Counted from the stretch's first letter, positions 10,108 to 18,882 are shown. The stretch: 54,261 nt of DNA from Chryseobacterium sp. 39-10 (GCA_001898255.1 MKTK01000029.1:72370-126630); one strand, 5' to 3'. Notes: generated by a model not told the origin, from the sequence alone. Numbers and translations are program-made.

Positions 10108-12118
10108 CTACCGTATTCTCCACCATTTCTTTTGCACTGGCATCAAGCTGCGAGCGAATAGGAAGGAAAAACCGCAACGGATTTTTCATAAAATATCGCA
10201 CGATTTCTTTATAGATTTCTTTCACTTCACCAAAATTTACACTCCGGGATCTGAAAGCCAACGTCATCGACAAGCCAAAACTCACCGCAAAATTGAAAAA
10301 ACCAATCAGGAAAACTGTTATCAACGAAATCCAAAACGTGTAAGTACTTACAGAAAAATCAGCACCATACAAACCTAACGCAAAATTACCGGATGCAAAG
10401 GTGATATGGCGAATATCGAGATCAAGGCCGAGAAACAGACCTACAGGCCCGGTGACGCCAAGAAAAACCCCAAACCAAAAATTTGAAACAATACCCGCCC
10501 AGTTTTTGGCAAAATAATCCGAAATGCTTTTTGCCGCTTTCGCACCCAGCCAATAATTAAGTGAAGGATTCTTCGCGACTCTTGTCGGAATTCGGTAGAA
10601 CACAGAATTATTACTTACATTACCCGATATAATGCCAGAAATAAAGAGGAAAAAACCAGCAATACACGCATGAAAAATAGCTTTCGACTGTACAGGATCC
10701 AAATCATTCAGCAGTTTGGCCGATTTATCAGACGCAAGATCCTGCTGAAAAACCACGTCTAACCCATAAATAATGGCCAAAGCCACAGGAAAAGCCAGCA
10801 GTACATTTCCCATGAACGCAATAAACTGAGATTGAAAAACTTTGGAAACCAAATGGGCAAATTCAACATAGTTTTTCCGCGTATTTTTTTCTTCAGAAAG
10901 TACCTTTGCCATAGTTGCAGCCGTCATTGCCGGCTGTTTGGTGGCCAGTGTATATTTCATCAGATAAATCATAACAAATCCCATTGCATAATTGAATGCA
11001 TACAAGAAAGCATGTGAAAAATCGCTTCCGGGGATGGAACCATACAACATCTTCAAAACGCAAAGTGCACCCACAATAACGCCGCCGCCACTCGCTCGAA
11101 GAAACATTTTCATATATTCCTTTTTATTGGCGGTAATATAATGCAGACCAGTTTCTGCAGTGTGGTTAGTAATAAGGTGAGACAGAAGTGTAGTACTGTC
11201 GGCAAAGAGTTCGCGCAGGTTATTCTTGTGCGACTTATACTCTAAAATATTGAAAAACAATTTTTTAGAATTATTCAACACATCCCTTTCGTCATCAATA
11301 ATCACCACCGAAAGAATATCGTTGATACGGCGAAGCTGTTGCCTGATCTGTAGCAACGAATTATTAATTTTAGAAGAAATACCGTATTTACCAGCATTTT
11401 TGAATGCCACTTCCACAAAATCGAAACACTGCTCCAGATAAATTTTAATTTGTTTGTAGTGCGGATCTTTTGAGGTAAAATGAAAGCGATTGGTTTCGCG
11501 GTATTCTTTGGTTAGGATATCAATTTCGTTTTGGAGTGCCACAAAAGGGTTATCAAGATTACGATAACTGGGCGCCATGTTCACCACTTCCACGTTGAGC
11601 GCATTTCCCAACACTCGCCAAGCAAGAATATTTGTAGAAAACAGCAATTCTTTCTCCACCGATTTACGGAGGATAAACCGATCTATTTTCAACAGCCGAA
11701 AAAGTTCGTCAAGTTGTTCTTCGGGAAGATTTCTAAAAAACTCGAGGTCTTTCTGCGGACGCACCGACACATTATCGACCATAAACCAAACCGTTTCCTC
11801 GTTTTCTACCGCGGGAAGCAATTTATCCAGCATACGCTTTTTCAGTTCCGGGTAGAAACCAATTTCAGAAAGAATATTGGCTTCGGTAAGCGAAAGGTTA
11901 AAGGGTTTTCCTTTAAAAATCGTATTGATATAAAATGAAAAATGATCGGTAATTTCCCGATTCTCTTTCAAAAACTGAAGAAATACCGAAAAATCAGTTT
12001 TTCGCACTGCACGAAGTACAAGAATGAGCGGCTCCAGCGATGCCGTCTCATTCCTGAAACTGAAATACTTCACAAGAATAGTGCTGAAATCCTCTTTATT
12101 TCGGAACCTGAAATTCAT
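10085..12118 (-). CDS. Gcr-type 'site-specific recombinase' family membrane protein
   Basis: A 677-residue protein. The N-terminal half (about residues 1-320) is soluble and helical. The C-terminal half carries several membrane segments, including the conserved stretch around MGFVMIYLMKYTLATKQPAM (about residues 385-405), which is characteristic of the family named 'site-specific recombinase' after gonococcal Gcr. I see neither serine- nor tyrosine-recombinase catalytic motifs, and the membrane segments argue against a DNA recombinase; the name is historical. It lies 18 bp downstream of mtgA on the same strand, so a link with the envelope is more likely than one with recombination. Confidence 0.8.
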   Translation of the reverse strand: MNFRFRNKEDFSTILVKYFSFRNETASLEPLILVLRAVRKTDFSVFLQFLKENREITDHFSFYINTIFKGKPFNLSLTEANILSEIGFYPELKKRMLDKLLPAVENEETVWFMVDNVSVRPQKDLEFFRNLPEEQLDELFRLLKIDRFILRKSVEKELLFSTNILAWRVLGNALNVEVVNMAPSYRNLDNPFVALQNEIDILTKEYRETNRFHFTSKDPHYKQIKIYLEQCFDFVEVAFKNAGKYGISSKINNSLLQIRQQLRRINDILSVVIIDDERDVLNNSKKLFFNILEYKSHKNNLRELFADSTTLLSHLITNHTAETGLHYITANKKEYMKMFLRASGGGVIVGALCVLKMLYGSIPGSDFSHAFLYAFNYAMGFVMIYLMKYTLATKQPAMTAATMAKVLSEEKNTRKNYVEFAHLVSKVFQSQFIAFMGNVLLAFPVALAIIYGLDVVFQQDLASDKSAKLLNDLDPVQSKAIFHACIAGFFLFISGIISGNVSNNSVFYRIPTRVAKNPSLNYWLGAKAAKSISDYFAKNWAGIVSNFWFGVFLGVTGPVGLFLGLDLDIRHITFASGNFALGLYGADFSVSTYTFWISLITVFLIGFFNFAVSFGLSMTLAFRSRSVNFGEVKEIYKEIVRYFMKNPLRFFLPIRSQLDASAKEMVENTVATESEDH

Positions 12119-12136
12119 AACAGTCGCAAAGATAAA

Positions 12137-12781
12137 TTATTTCAAATTGACGTTGTTCATCTGGCGCATGATCCAGCTGTGTTTTCTGGCCAGGTAAGCC
12201 GAAGGATTTTTGGGATCATACTTTTTTGGATTAGGCAAAATAGTAGCTATCCATGCGGCTTCGCTTTTGCTAAGATCTTTTGAGTGTTTGTTGAAATAAT
12301 ACTCGGAAGCGGCTTCTACCCCGAAAACACCTCTTCCCATTTCTATCGAATTGAGGTAACGTTCAAGAATCACATCTTTGCCCCAAATCAGTTCGATGAT
12401 AAAGGTATAAACTGCTTCTAATCCCTTTCTAATCCAGCTTCTTCCCTGCCAAAGAAAAATATTTTTTGCGGTTTGCTGAGAAATCGTGCTTCCCCCACGA
12501 AGTTTTTTGCCCTGTTCGTTATGTTTCATAGCTTTTTCTATGGCGGTATAATCAAATCCGTTGTGCACAAAAAAGGCCTGATCTTCGGAGGCAATAACTG
12601 CTTTTTTCACATTGCTTCCCATTTCGTCATACGAGATATAATCTCGATCGATTTTTCCAAACTGCAGTAAGCCACCGATTTGCGTAAAAGTAATAGGCGG
12701 ATTAAAGAATTTTCCCCAGAAAATAAATAGAATATTGGCGAGGATGATGATGAAGACGATTTTCTTGATTTTTTTCCACAT
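12137..12781 (-). CDS. mtgA: Monofunctional peptidoglycan glycosyltransferase
   Basis: A 214-residue GT51-family enzyme that polymerises lipid II glycan strands. One N-terminal membrane anchor (KKIVFIIILANILFIFWG) precedes the catalytic domain. Visible family motifs are EDQAFFVHNGFD with the catalytic Glu, RGGSTISQQTAKNIFLW, and LNSIEMGRGVFGVEAASEYYF. The start chosen is the ATG giving MWKKIKKIV; a start 18 codons upstream adds a non-conserved segment and overlaps the -7 promoter box. There is no transpeptidase domain. It is followed closely by the Gcr-type gene. Confidence 0.93.
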   Translation of the reverse strand: MWKKIKKIVFIIILANILFIFWGKFFNPPITFTQIGGLLQFGKIDRDYISYDEMGSNVKKAVIASEDQAFFVHNGFDYTAIEKAMKHNEQGKKLRGGSTISQQTAKNIFLWQGRSWIRKGLEAVYTFIIELIWGKDVILERYLNSIEMGRGVFGVEAASEYYFNKHSKDLSKSEAAWIATILPNPKKYDPKNPSAYLARKHSWIMRQMNNVNLK

Positions 12782-12813
12782 AAATAAAACATCAGGGTTG
12801 TTGAAATCTTTCA

Positions 12814-12821
12814 CAAAAATA
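12814..12821 (-). promoter_or_regulatory. Bacteroidota -7 box for mtgA
   Basis: On the minus strand this reads TATTTTTG, a full match to the Bacteroidota -7 consensus TAnnTTTG, and lies about 32 nt upstream of the mtgA ATG. A TTG lies about 22 nt further upstream. Inferred from consensus only. Confidence 0.45.
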
Positions 12822-12866
12822 ATATTTTGAAGCAAAAGAGCACCAACAACGTTTGTAAAAGCAAAT

Positions 12867-13913
12867 TTATTTCAACTCTTTCATGTAGGTAAGTGAATCA
12901 TGCGGCAACAGTTCGGGATGAAAAATCTTGATATAATCCTTTAAAACCCAATCGGTATGCACCACTCCACTTTCAAAATAATCGTTGGCTTTGCCCTTGC
13001 TCTTCCCCATCATTGTATAGATTTTACCTTTGTTAAAGACATTCAGTTTTGCATAATTGGGGTTGGTTTGCAAAAGTTCTTTCTTAGAATTAAAATGACC
13101 TAGATTTACCCAAAATGTCGCCAGCTCTGCTTTCACAAGAACCTCCTCAAAACTCATTACAGACGCCTTAGTATCATTATTATCAGCATTGATATACCTG
13201 GCATGTGCATCCTTCATCAATTGCGCAAAACTGGTTTTGCCACCAGGAAAAAACCATTGCCCGCCGTAGATTTCGTTGGTAATAACCACAGGATTTGTGA
13301 TCGCTTTTTGGGCTAAACCCTTCAATGCACTGTAATTTTTCTGAATGGCATTGAATTTTTCTTCAGCCAATCTTTCCTGCTGAAACAATGCACCAAAAAC
13401 CAAAAGATATTTTGATTTTTCTAAAGGATTCTGCTCAGCATACTCATCAAGAAAAACAACTTCAATCCCGTTTTTTTTCAGCAGATCGTAGGTGTTTTCG
13501 AAACTTGGAAAATAATTGGTCATGATGAGATCGGGCTTTAAGGCAATTATTTTCTCCACATCATACTTTTGCTCGTTGCCAATATTTTCAATTTTTCCTG
13601 CGTCCATCCTCTGATGAATTTTTTCAGAAAATATATATTCGGGACTCGAGAGCCCAATGATCTTATCTTCCAACCCCAGTTCGGTGAAATAGCCCATTAA
13701 ACTAGCATTGAGCAAAATAACCTTCTTCAATGGCAATTTATTTTTGGGAATCTGATAATTGAATTTCCCAGATTTCAGTTCAAGTGCATGAGGTGTATTT
13801 CTCAATTGCACATTTTCCGAAATTTTCTGCCAATTTTGAATGGATTTGGACTGTTCTTTTTTACAGGAAAAAAGTAAAAAAAAGAAAAGAATTGATAAAA
13901 AGGTCGATTTCAT
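12867..13913 (-). CDS. ABC transporter substrate-binding lipoprotein (BtuF/FepB-like)
   Basis: A 348-residue lipoprotein: the signal peptide MKSTFLSILFFFLLFSC ends in a lipobox with the acylated Cys followed by KK. The two-lobed periplasmic binding domain of the iron-siderophore/cobalamin class is recognisable from VILLNASLMGYFTELGLEDKIIGLSS, from KIIALKPDLIMTNYF, and from the long helix joining the lobes. The ligand (cobalamin, haem or siderophore) cannot be told. No permease, ATPase or TonB-dependent receptor gene is adjacent and no cobalamin riboswitch is visible; the 46-bp gap upstream only separates it from the divergent tRNA-Arg. Confidence 0.82.
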   Translation of the reverse strand: MKSTFLSILFFFLLFSCKKEQSKSIQNWQKISENVQLRNTPHALELKSGKFNYQIPKNKLPLKKVILLNASLMGYFTELGLEDKIIGLSSPEYIFSEKIHQRMDAGKIENIGNEQKYDVEKIIALKPDLIMTNYFPSFENTYDLLKKNGIEVVFLDEYAEQNPLEKSKYLLVFGALFQQERLAEEKFNAIQKNYSALKGLAQKAITNPVVITNEIYGGQWFFPGGKTSFAQLMKDAHARYINADNNDTKASVMSFEEVLVKAELATFWVNLGHFNSKKELLQTNPNYAKLNVFNKGKIYTMMGKSKGKANDYFESGVVHTDWVLKDYIKIFHPELLPHDSLTYMKELK

Positions 13914-13937
13914 TTCCCAAAGAACGTAAAAAAGTAC

Positions 13938-13945
13938 TATATTTG
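13938..13945 (+). promoter_or_regulatory. -7 box for tRNA-Arg
   Basis: TATATTTG, a full TAnnTTTG match ending 14 nt before the mature tRNA 5' end. It lies in a 15-mer (AAAGTACTATATTTG) also present upstream of the M36 peptidase gene at 20957-20971. Confidence 0.6.
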
Positions 13946-13959
13946 CAAACCAAAAATCA

Positions 13960-14033
13960 GGCCTCGTGGCGCAACTGAATAGCGCATCTGATTACGGCTC
14001 AGAAGGTTACAGGTTTGAATCCTGTCGAGGTCA
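13960..14033 (+). tRNA. tRNA-Arg(ACG)
   Basis: A 74-nt cloverleaf. Acceptor GGCCTCG pairs with CGAGGTC, the D stem is GCGC/GCGC, the anticodon stem TCTGA/TCAGA encloses loop TTACGGC with anticodon ACG, and the T stem ACAGG/CCTGT encloses TTTGAAT. The discriminator is A. CCA is not encoded and must be added by the CCA-adding enzyme. Confidence 0.97.
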
Positions 14034-14040
14034 CAATAAA

Positions 14041-14068
14041 CTTTGCAGCAGCTGCAAAGTTTTTTTTT
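14041..14068 (+). terminator. Terminator of tRNA-Arg
   Basis: CTTTGCAGC and GCTGCAAAG form a 9-bp perfect inverted repeat around one base (practically a 7-bp stem with a 5-nt loop) at 14041-14059, followed by nine T. It ends the tRNA transcript just before the glycosyltransferase start at 14080. Confidence 0.9.
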
Positions 14069-14079
14069 ATTTTTAGCTC

Positions 14080-15300
14080 ATGAAGCATCTTGTCATTATC
14101 GGAACGGTATTTCCCGAACCTGGCTCCACTGCAGCGGGGAAGAGAATGCTGCAGCTGATTGATTTCTTTTTAAGCGAACACTACCAAATTTCTTTTCTTT
14201 CCGCTGCAGCAAAGTCCGAATTCAGTTTTGATTTGAGGAGCAAAGGAATCCGGAGTTTTACGATACAGCTGAACCATTCTTCGTTTGATCATTTACTAGC
14301 GGAACTACAACCGGATGTAGTTCTTTACGATCGATTTATGGTTGAAGAACAGTTTGGATGGAAGGTTTCTGAAATATGTCCTGATGCCCTTAAAATTTTG
14401 GACACAGAAGATCTCCATTTTCTCAGAAAAGCCCGAGCCAACAGCTTTAAAGAAAACCGAAAAACCGAGGAACGCGACCTGCAGAACGACACCTTCAAAA
14501 GAGAGATTGCAGCCATTTTAAGATGCGATCTTTCGCTGATTATCTCGGAATTCGAAATGGAGCTTCTCATTCAAAAATATAGAATGGATCCCAAAATATT
14601 ATTCTATATGCCTTTGTTTGCGGAGAAAAAAATTGGCGGTAAGGTCTTTTCGGAGCGTAAAAATTTTGTCAGCATAGGTAATTTTCTCCATGAGCCCAAT
14701 TGGCAAACGGTGCTAATTCTGAAAAGAATATGGCCAAAAATTCGACAAAAAAAAACCGATGCTGAACTGCATATTTACGGCGCCTACACTTCAGAAAAAG
14801 CCCTTCAGTTGCACAATGAAAAAGATGGGTTCCTCATCAAGGGCCGGGCGGAAAGTGTAGAAAATGTTTTCGCCCAAGCTAGAGTTTTACTCGCACCCAT
14901 TCCGTTTGGTGCAGGAATTAAGGGGAAATTACTCGATAGTATGGCATTCGGTTTACCCTCTGTCACCACTTGTATGGGCGCTGAAGCAATGCATGGCAAC
15001 CTCGACTGGAATGGGTTTATCTCTGATGATGATCAAAATTTTATTGAAAAGGCGATCGAACTTTATACCGATGAGCAGCTTTGGATAGCCAAGCAACACA
15101 ATGGTTTTGCTATTATTGACGAACGTTTTCGTAAACAAGATTTTTTACAACGGTTCGCCATTATAATTCAGCACATGATGACTCATCTTCAGCAACATCG
15201 AGAACAGAATTTCATGGGGCAGGTTCTGCAACACCATACGTTGCAAAGCTCAAAATATCTTGGAAAATGGATTGAAGCAAAAAACCAACAAAAAAAATAA
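14080..15300 (+). CDS. Family 4-type glycosyltransferase
   Basis: A 406-residue GT-B fold glycosyltransferase. The N-terminal domain starts HLVIIGTVFPEPGSTAAGKRM. The C-terminal Rossmann domain carries FVSIGNFLHEPNWQTV, ELHIYGAYTSEKAL and the nucleotide-sugar binding region APIPFGAGIKGKLLDSMAFG ending PSVTTCMGAEAM, the usual Gly-rich/acidic region of GT4-like enzymes. Donor and acceptor are unknown. It starts 12 nt after the tRNA-Arg terminator; I see no clear own promoter, so either read-through or a promoter inside the tRNA region must drive it. It is not in a polysaccharide cluster. Confidence 0.85.
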   Translation: MKHLVIIGTVFPEPGSTAAGKRMLQLIDFFLSEHYQISFLSAAAKSEFSFDLRSKGIRSFTIQLNHSSFDHLLAELQPDVVLYDRFMVEEQFGWKVSEICPDALKILDTEDLHFLRKARANSFKENRKTEERDLQNDTFKREIAAILRCDLSLIISEFEMELLIQKYRMDPKILFYMPLFAEKKIGGKVFSERKNFVSIGNFLHEPNWQTVLILKRIWPKIRQKKTDAELHIYGAYTSEKALQLHNEKDGFLIKGRAESVENVFAQARVLLAPIPFGAGIKGKLLDSMAFGLPSVTTCMGAEAMHGNLDWNGFISDDDQNFIEKAIELYTDEQLWIAKQHNGFAIIDERFRKQDFLQRFAIIIQHMMTHLQQHREQNFMGQVLQHHTLQSSKYLGKWIEAKNQQKK

Positions 15301-15376
15301 TGCATTCAATATTTCTCCTTGGAGTTTTTCGATCGATGTGTGCAGGTTATTTTTAATTGTAGATGATCTGAACTCG

Positions 15377-15388
15377 TGAGCATGCTCA
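15377..15388. promoter_or_regulatory. Perfect 12-bp palindrome upstream of DUF1080 gene
   Basis: TGAGCATGCTCA is its own reverse complement. It ends 18 bp before a TAnnTTTG box (15407-15414), so it covers the expected -33 region and could be an operator. No regulator gene lies nearby. Confidence 0.35.
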
Positions 15389-15406
15389 TTCTATTGAAGC
15401 AAACCG

Positions 15407-15414
15407 TACTTTTG
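15407..15414 (+). promoter_or_regulatory. -7 box for DUF1080 lipoprotein gene
   Basis: TACTTTTG matches TAnnTTTG and ends 21 nt before the ATG at 15436. Confidence 0.45.
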
Positions 15415-15435
15415 TAGCAGTAAATTTAAAAACTC

Positions 15436-16188
15436 ATGCGGAAATTACTTTCAGGGCTATTGATATCCACCTTGCTCCTAAGTTGTACCAACAGCAAACT
15501 CCTTCATGACGGTAATGCGCTAGAAAGCGACAACCAGCTTAGCTCAAAAGAAAAGGCAGACGGTTGGGTATTGCTTTTTGACGGCCAAACAAAAAACGGT
15601 TGGCAAAAATTTGATGGTTCACCAACCGGTGCAGCGTGGACGGTTGAAAACGGAACATTATTTTTAAATACTGCAAAGAAAGAGCAATGGCAGACACAAG
15701 ACGGCGGCGACATTGTGACTGATGAGAGCTATGGCAATTTCCACCTGAAACTCGACTGGAAAATTGCACCCAATGGAAATAGTGGCATCATGTTTCACGT
15801 TAATCAGCAAGAAAAGCAATACCAATGGCCATGGCAAACAGGACCCGAAATGCAGATTCTGGACAATAATGGGCATCCTGATGCAAAAATCATCAAACAT
15901 AGAGCCGGTGATTTGTACGACCTAATTTCTGCGCAACCCGAAACAGCAAAACCTGCCATGCAATGGAACCATGCCGAGATTATTGTCCAGAATAGTAAGT
16001 TACAACTATGGCTTAACCATGTAAAAGTAGTGGAAACTACACTATGGAATGACCAGTGGAGAACCATGATCAGCAACAGCAAATTCAAGGACATGAAAGG
16101 GTTCGGCAGCTACAACACCGGCAAAATCGCATTGCAAGACCATGGCGACACAGTGTGGTTTAAAAATATTAAAATTAAAAAATTGTGA
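15436..16188 (+). CDS. DUF1080 (3-keto-disaccharide hydrolase-like) lipoprotein
   Basis: A 250-residue lipoprotein with signal MRKLLSGLLISTLLLSC and lipobox Cys at 17. The mature part is a concanavalin-like beta-sandwich of the DUF1080/PF06439 family, seen in GWVLLFDGQTKNGWQKFDG, FHLKLDWKIAPNGNSGIMFHV, TGPEMQILDNNGHPDA and the C-terminal GKIALQDHGDTVWFKNIKIK. Some relatives act on 3-keto-sugars; the substrate here is unknown. It probably has its own promoter and is not followed by a same-strand gene. Confidence 0.85.
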   Translation: MRKLLSGLLISTLLLSCTNSKLLHDGNALESDNQLSSKEKADGWVLLFDGQTKNGWQKFDGSPTGAAWTVENGTLFLNTAKKEQWQTQDGGDIVTDESYGNFHLKLDWKIAPNGNSGIMFHVNQQEKQYQWPWQTGPEMQILDNNGHPDAKIIKHRAGDLYDLISAQPETAKPAMQWNHAEIIVQNSKLQLWLNHVKVVETTLWNDQWRTMISNSKFKDMKGFGSYNTGKIALQDHGDTVWFKNIKIKKL

Positions 16189-16311
16189 AAACAATTTCAC
16201 CCACTTTTCTGCGAGCTTAGGGCTGAAATGATACAGGTTAACAGCGACACCTTTAAGCTTGTTTAGAAAATATCTGCCGTGCGTCAACTTTCTCAAAACA
16301 AATGCATCAAC

Positions 16312-16346
16312 AAAAAAAATCCTAACTGACTGTTAATCAATTAGGA
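16312..16346 (-). terminator. Terminator of tRNA-Leu
   Basis: On the minus strand TCCTAATTGA and TCAGTTAGGA form a 10-bp stem (one wobble) with a 7-nt loop at 16320-16346, followed by eight T. It starts 14 nt after the tRNA-Leu 3' end. Confidence 0.9.
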
Positions 16347-16360
16347 CTTAAAAATAATTG

Positions 16361-16442
16361 TACCCAGGACCGGAATCGAACCGGTACATCTTGCGATACT
16401 AGAGTTTGAGTCTAGCGCGTCTACCAATTCCGCCACCTGGGC
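16361..16442 (-). tRNA. tRNA-Leu(CAA)
   Basis: An 82-nt type II tRNA with a short variable arm. Acceptor GCCCAGG pairs with CCTGGGT, the anticodon stem CTAGA/TCTAG encloses loop CTCAAAC with anticodon CAA, and the T arm is CCGG-TTCGATT-CCGG. The discriminator is A, as expected for tRNA-Leu. CCA is not encoded. Confidence 0.97.
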
Positions 16443-16457
16443 TCGTAATTGGGTGTG

Positions 16458-16487
16458 CAAATATAGAATTATTTTTTATTCCTCAAA
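16458..16487 (-). promoter_or_regulatory. -33/-7 promoter of tRNA-Leu
   Basis: Minus strand: TTTG (16484-16487), an 18-nt spacer, then TATATTTG (16458-16465), ending 15 nt before the tRNA. This is the best full match in the window to the Bacteroidota promoter consensus TTTG/TAnnTTTG. Confidence 0.75.
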
Positions 16488-16512
16488 AATAAAACCTCAA
16501 AAAAATTAAGGA

Positions 16513-17277
16513 TTAAAAACCAATCTCCAAACCATCGTATGCAAGATGAACATTGGCAGGCAATTCTTTTTCCGTCTCGGCATGCACACCTAAATGGTGC
16601 GAAATATGAGTAAGGTAAAGATGCTTTGGCTGGAGCTCCCGATTGAGTTCCAGAATCTGCGGTAATATAAAATGGGCAGGATGAGGGTTTTCTTTGCGAA
16701 TGCAATTTAAAATAAGATAATCTAATCCATATAGTTTTTCTTTCTCCGTATCAGGAATCGAACTCGCATCGGTAATGTATGCCAAACTTTTAATTTGATA
16801 GCCCAAAATCGGAAGATGAAAATGCATCACATGAATGGGTCGAATTTCAACATCCAGTAACGGAAATACCTCATCAATTTCGTGCAGTTCGAATGATGGT
16901 GCACCCGGATATTTTTCATCAGCAAAAGCATAGGGAAACCTCGCAACAATTTCTGTTGCCACTCTTTTCATGCTATAAATGGGAATCGCTTGCTGATTTT
17001 TAAAAATCAATGGCCGTAAATCATCCAAACCAATCACATGATCGTTGTGTTCATGAGTAATCAGTACTGCATCAATTTCTTCTTCATGTTGTTCCAGCAT
17101 CTGCATCCGGAAATCAGGACCGCAATCGATTAATATTTTTTTGCCGGCATCGGTTGTTATCAACGCGGAAGAACGGAACCTTTTATCTTTTCTATCTCCA
17201 GAAGTGCATACTGCGCAGTGGCATCCAATAACCGGAACACCCTGTGAAGTGCCGGTTCCTAAAAATTTCAACTTCAT
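16513..17277 (-). CDS. MBL-fold metallohydrolase (PhnP-like)
   Basis: A 254-residue metallo-beta-lactamase-fold phosphodiesterase-type protein. It begins MKLKFLGTGTSQGVPVIGC with the CHCAVC cysteine pair seen in PhnP relatives. The metal-binding motif is THEHNDHVIG, with further ligands in IHVMHF, AYITDAS and THISHHLG. The start chosen is the ATG giving MKLKFLGTG; upstream codons read from 17328 would add 17 non-conserved residues and touch the divergent gene's GTG. Substrate unknown; cyclic phosphodiesters are plausible by family. Confidence 0.85.
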   Translation of the reverse strand: MKLKFLGTGTSQGVPVIGCHCAVCTSGDRKDKRFRSSALITTDAGKKILIDCGPDFRMQMLEQHEEEIDAVLITHEHNDHVIGLDDLRPLIFKNQQAIPIYSMKRVATEIVARFPYAFADEKYPGAPSFELHEIDEVFPLLDVEIRPIHVMHFHLPILGYQIKSLAYITDASSIPDTEKEKLYGLDYLILNCIRKENPHPAHFILPQILELNRELQPKHLYLTHISHHLGVHAETEKELPANVHLAYDGLEIGF

Positions 17278-17292
17278 TTTTTGAGGTTGCAT

Positions 17293-17300
17293 TAATTTTG
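17293..17300 (+). promoter_or_regulatory. -7 box for the unknown-function gene at 17329
   Basis: TAATTTTG matches TAnnTTTG and ends 28 nt before the GTG start, within the 51-bp divergent spacer shared with the MBL gene. Confidence 0.4.
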
Positions 17301-17328
17301 GTAAATTTACGGAAAATAATATTGCCAC

Positions 17329-18759
17329 GTGATTAATCCGAAACTAACCCCCAAACAGAAAGCTTTAGCCGTCAACTTGGATCCCGATATTTACGGTACT
17401 TTCGCCGAGATTGGAGCAGGCCAGGAAACGGTGCGTCATTTTTTTCGTGCAGGAGCGGCTTCACAAACAATTGCCAAAGCAATGTCGGCATACGACAAGG
17501 ACTTTAGTGATGCTATTTATGGCAAAGAACCCAGAAACAGGTATGTGACGCAAAACCGGCTTCGCAAAATGCTGAGATATGAAGTAGCACTCATGGAAGA
17601 GCGGTTGCCGAGGGACTCTAGACCCAATAAAAAATTCTTTTCCTACGCCAATACCGTGACCACCATCAATTTCGACAAAACCATGAAGGGGCATGGCTGG
17701 GTTGGACTGCGTTTTCAGCTGAGTGCAAAGGAGGATTACAACGAAATCATCCTCCATGTAAAATTTAACGAAAACGACGCAACTCTGCAGCAGGAAACAC
17801 TCGGAAGCTTGGGCGTGAACCTCATCTATGGCGCCTTCAACTATGCAGATAATCCAAGATTATTGCTTAATTCTCTCTATGACGACATCTCTACCGACAA
17901 TGTTGAAATTGATATGGTCGATTTTAGCGGACCTGCATTTGCATACGTTGACAACCGGCTTATGTCGCTACAACTGGTAAAAAACGGGATGACAGACGCG
18001 GTAATCTTTAATTCCGAAGGAAACAATATGCTACCAGCTGATATCCTGTACAAGAAGAACATTTTTGCAGTGCGCGGTAGCTTTCGACCAGTAACACTGG
18101 TAAATACCGACATGTTCGAAAAAGGACTGAGCATGTTTATGCAAGATTTTAATTGTAGTTTTGAGGAAACCGTTGTACTTTTTGAAATCACTATTTCTAA
18201 CCTGAGGGCATCTGGCGATATTGATGAACGGGATTTCCTGAATCGCGTGGATGTTTTGGCAAAATTGGGCTACACGGTCATGATCTCAAATTTCTCCGAA
18301 TATTACCGACTGATCGATTATTTCGCCACCTATACCAACGGACAAATCGGCATTGCAATGGGTGTAAACAATTTACTGGATGTGTTTGACGAAAATTATT
18401 ACAAAAACCTTTCAGGCGGCATTTTGGAAGCTTTTGGCAAGTTCTTCAGGCAGGGAATGCGTGTTTATCTTTATCCGTACAAAGATCCGGAAACCCACGA
18501 ATCGCTTACTTCCAACAACCTTAAAGTGCACGACAACCTTAAAGAACTTTACAAATATTTTAAACTCAATAAGAGAATTGTGGACATCACCGATGTGAAC
18601 CCTGCCTACTCCGAAATTTACTCGCGAGAAATACTGAACAAAATCGCGAACCACGAATCGGGCTGGGAAAAAATGATTCCGGAAGGCGTTGCCGAAATGA
18701 TCAAGGAACGCGGAATGTTTGGATACAAGGAAGCATTAAAACTGAAAGAATTTTCTTAA
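17329..18759 (+). CDS. Conserved protein of unknown function (476 aa)
   Basis: A soluble 476-residue protein without signal peptide or membrane segments. It starts with GTG; no in-frame ATG lies near, and conserved-looking sequence begins at once (INPKLTPKQKALAVNLDPDIYGTFAEIGAGQ, split here over residues 2-32). Distinct blocks are VRHFFRAGAASQTIAKAMSA, an acidic central region and a C-terminal helical part (MFGYKEALKLKEF). I recognise it as a conserved Bacteroidota protein but not its function; there is no Walker motif, no metal-binding cluster and nothing resembling a TonB-dependent receptor. Many acidic/aromatic residues fit a cytoplasmic enzyme. Divergent from the MBL gene, monocistronic. 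Confidence 0.75.
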   Translation: MINPKLTPKQKALAVNLDPDIYGTFAEIGAGQETVRHFFRAGAASQTIAKAMSAYDKDFSDAIYGKEPRNRYVTQNRLRKMLRYEVALMEERLPRDSRPNKKFFSYANTVTTINFDKTMKGHGWVGLRFQLSAKEDYNEIILHVKFNENDATLQQETLGSLGVNLIYGAFNYADNPRLLLNSLYDDISTDNVEIDMVDFSGPAFAYVDNRLMSLQLVKNGMTDAVIFNSEGNNMLPADILYKKNIFAVRGSFRPVTLVNTDMFEKGLSMFMQDFNCSFEETVVLFEITISNLRASGDIDERDFLNRVDVLAKLGYTVMISNFSEYYRLIDYFATYTNGQIGIAMGVNNLLDVFDENYYKNLSGGILEAFGKFFRQGMRVYLYPYKDPETHESLTSNNLKVHDNLKELYKYFKLNKRIVDITDVNPAYSEIYSREILNKIANHESGWEKMIPEGVAEMIKERGMFGYKEALKLKEFS

Positions 18760-18882
18760 AAAGATATACTTATTAAAAATATTTAGCTTGAGCCGAAAAG
18801 CCACTTTTACGAAGTTGCCCATTTGAAAAGCATCATAGAATTTAAAATATCATTACACCATATTCTCCTCTAAAAATCCACC

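Noticed and set aside
13914..13959. Cobalamin or other riboswitch upstream of the BtuF/FepB-like lipoprotein
   Set aside because: Only 46 bp separate the gene from tRNA-Arg; there is no room for a riboswitch and no B12-box sequence.
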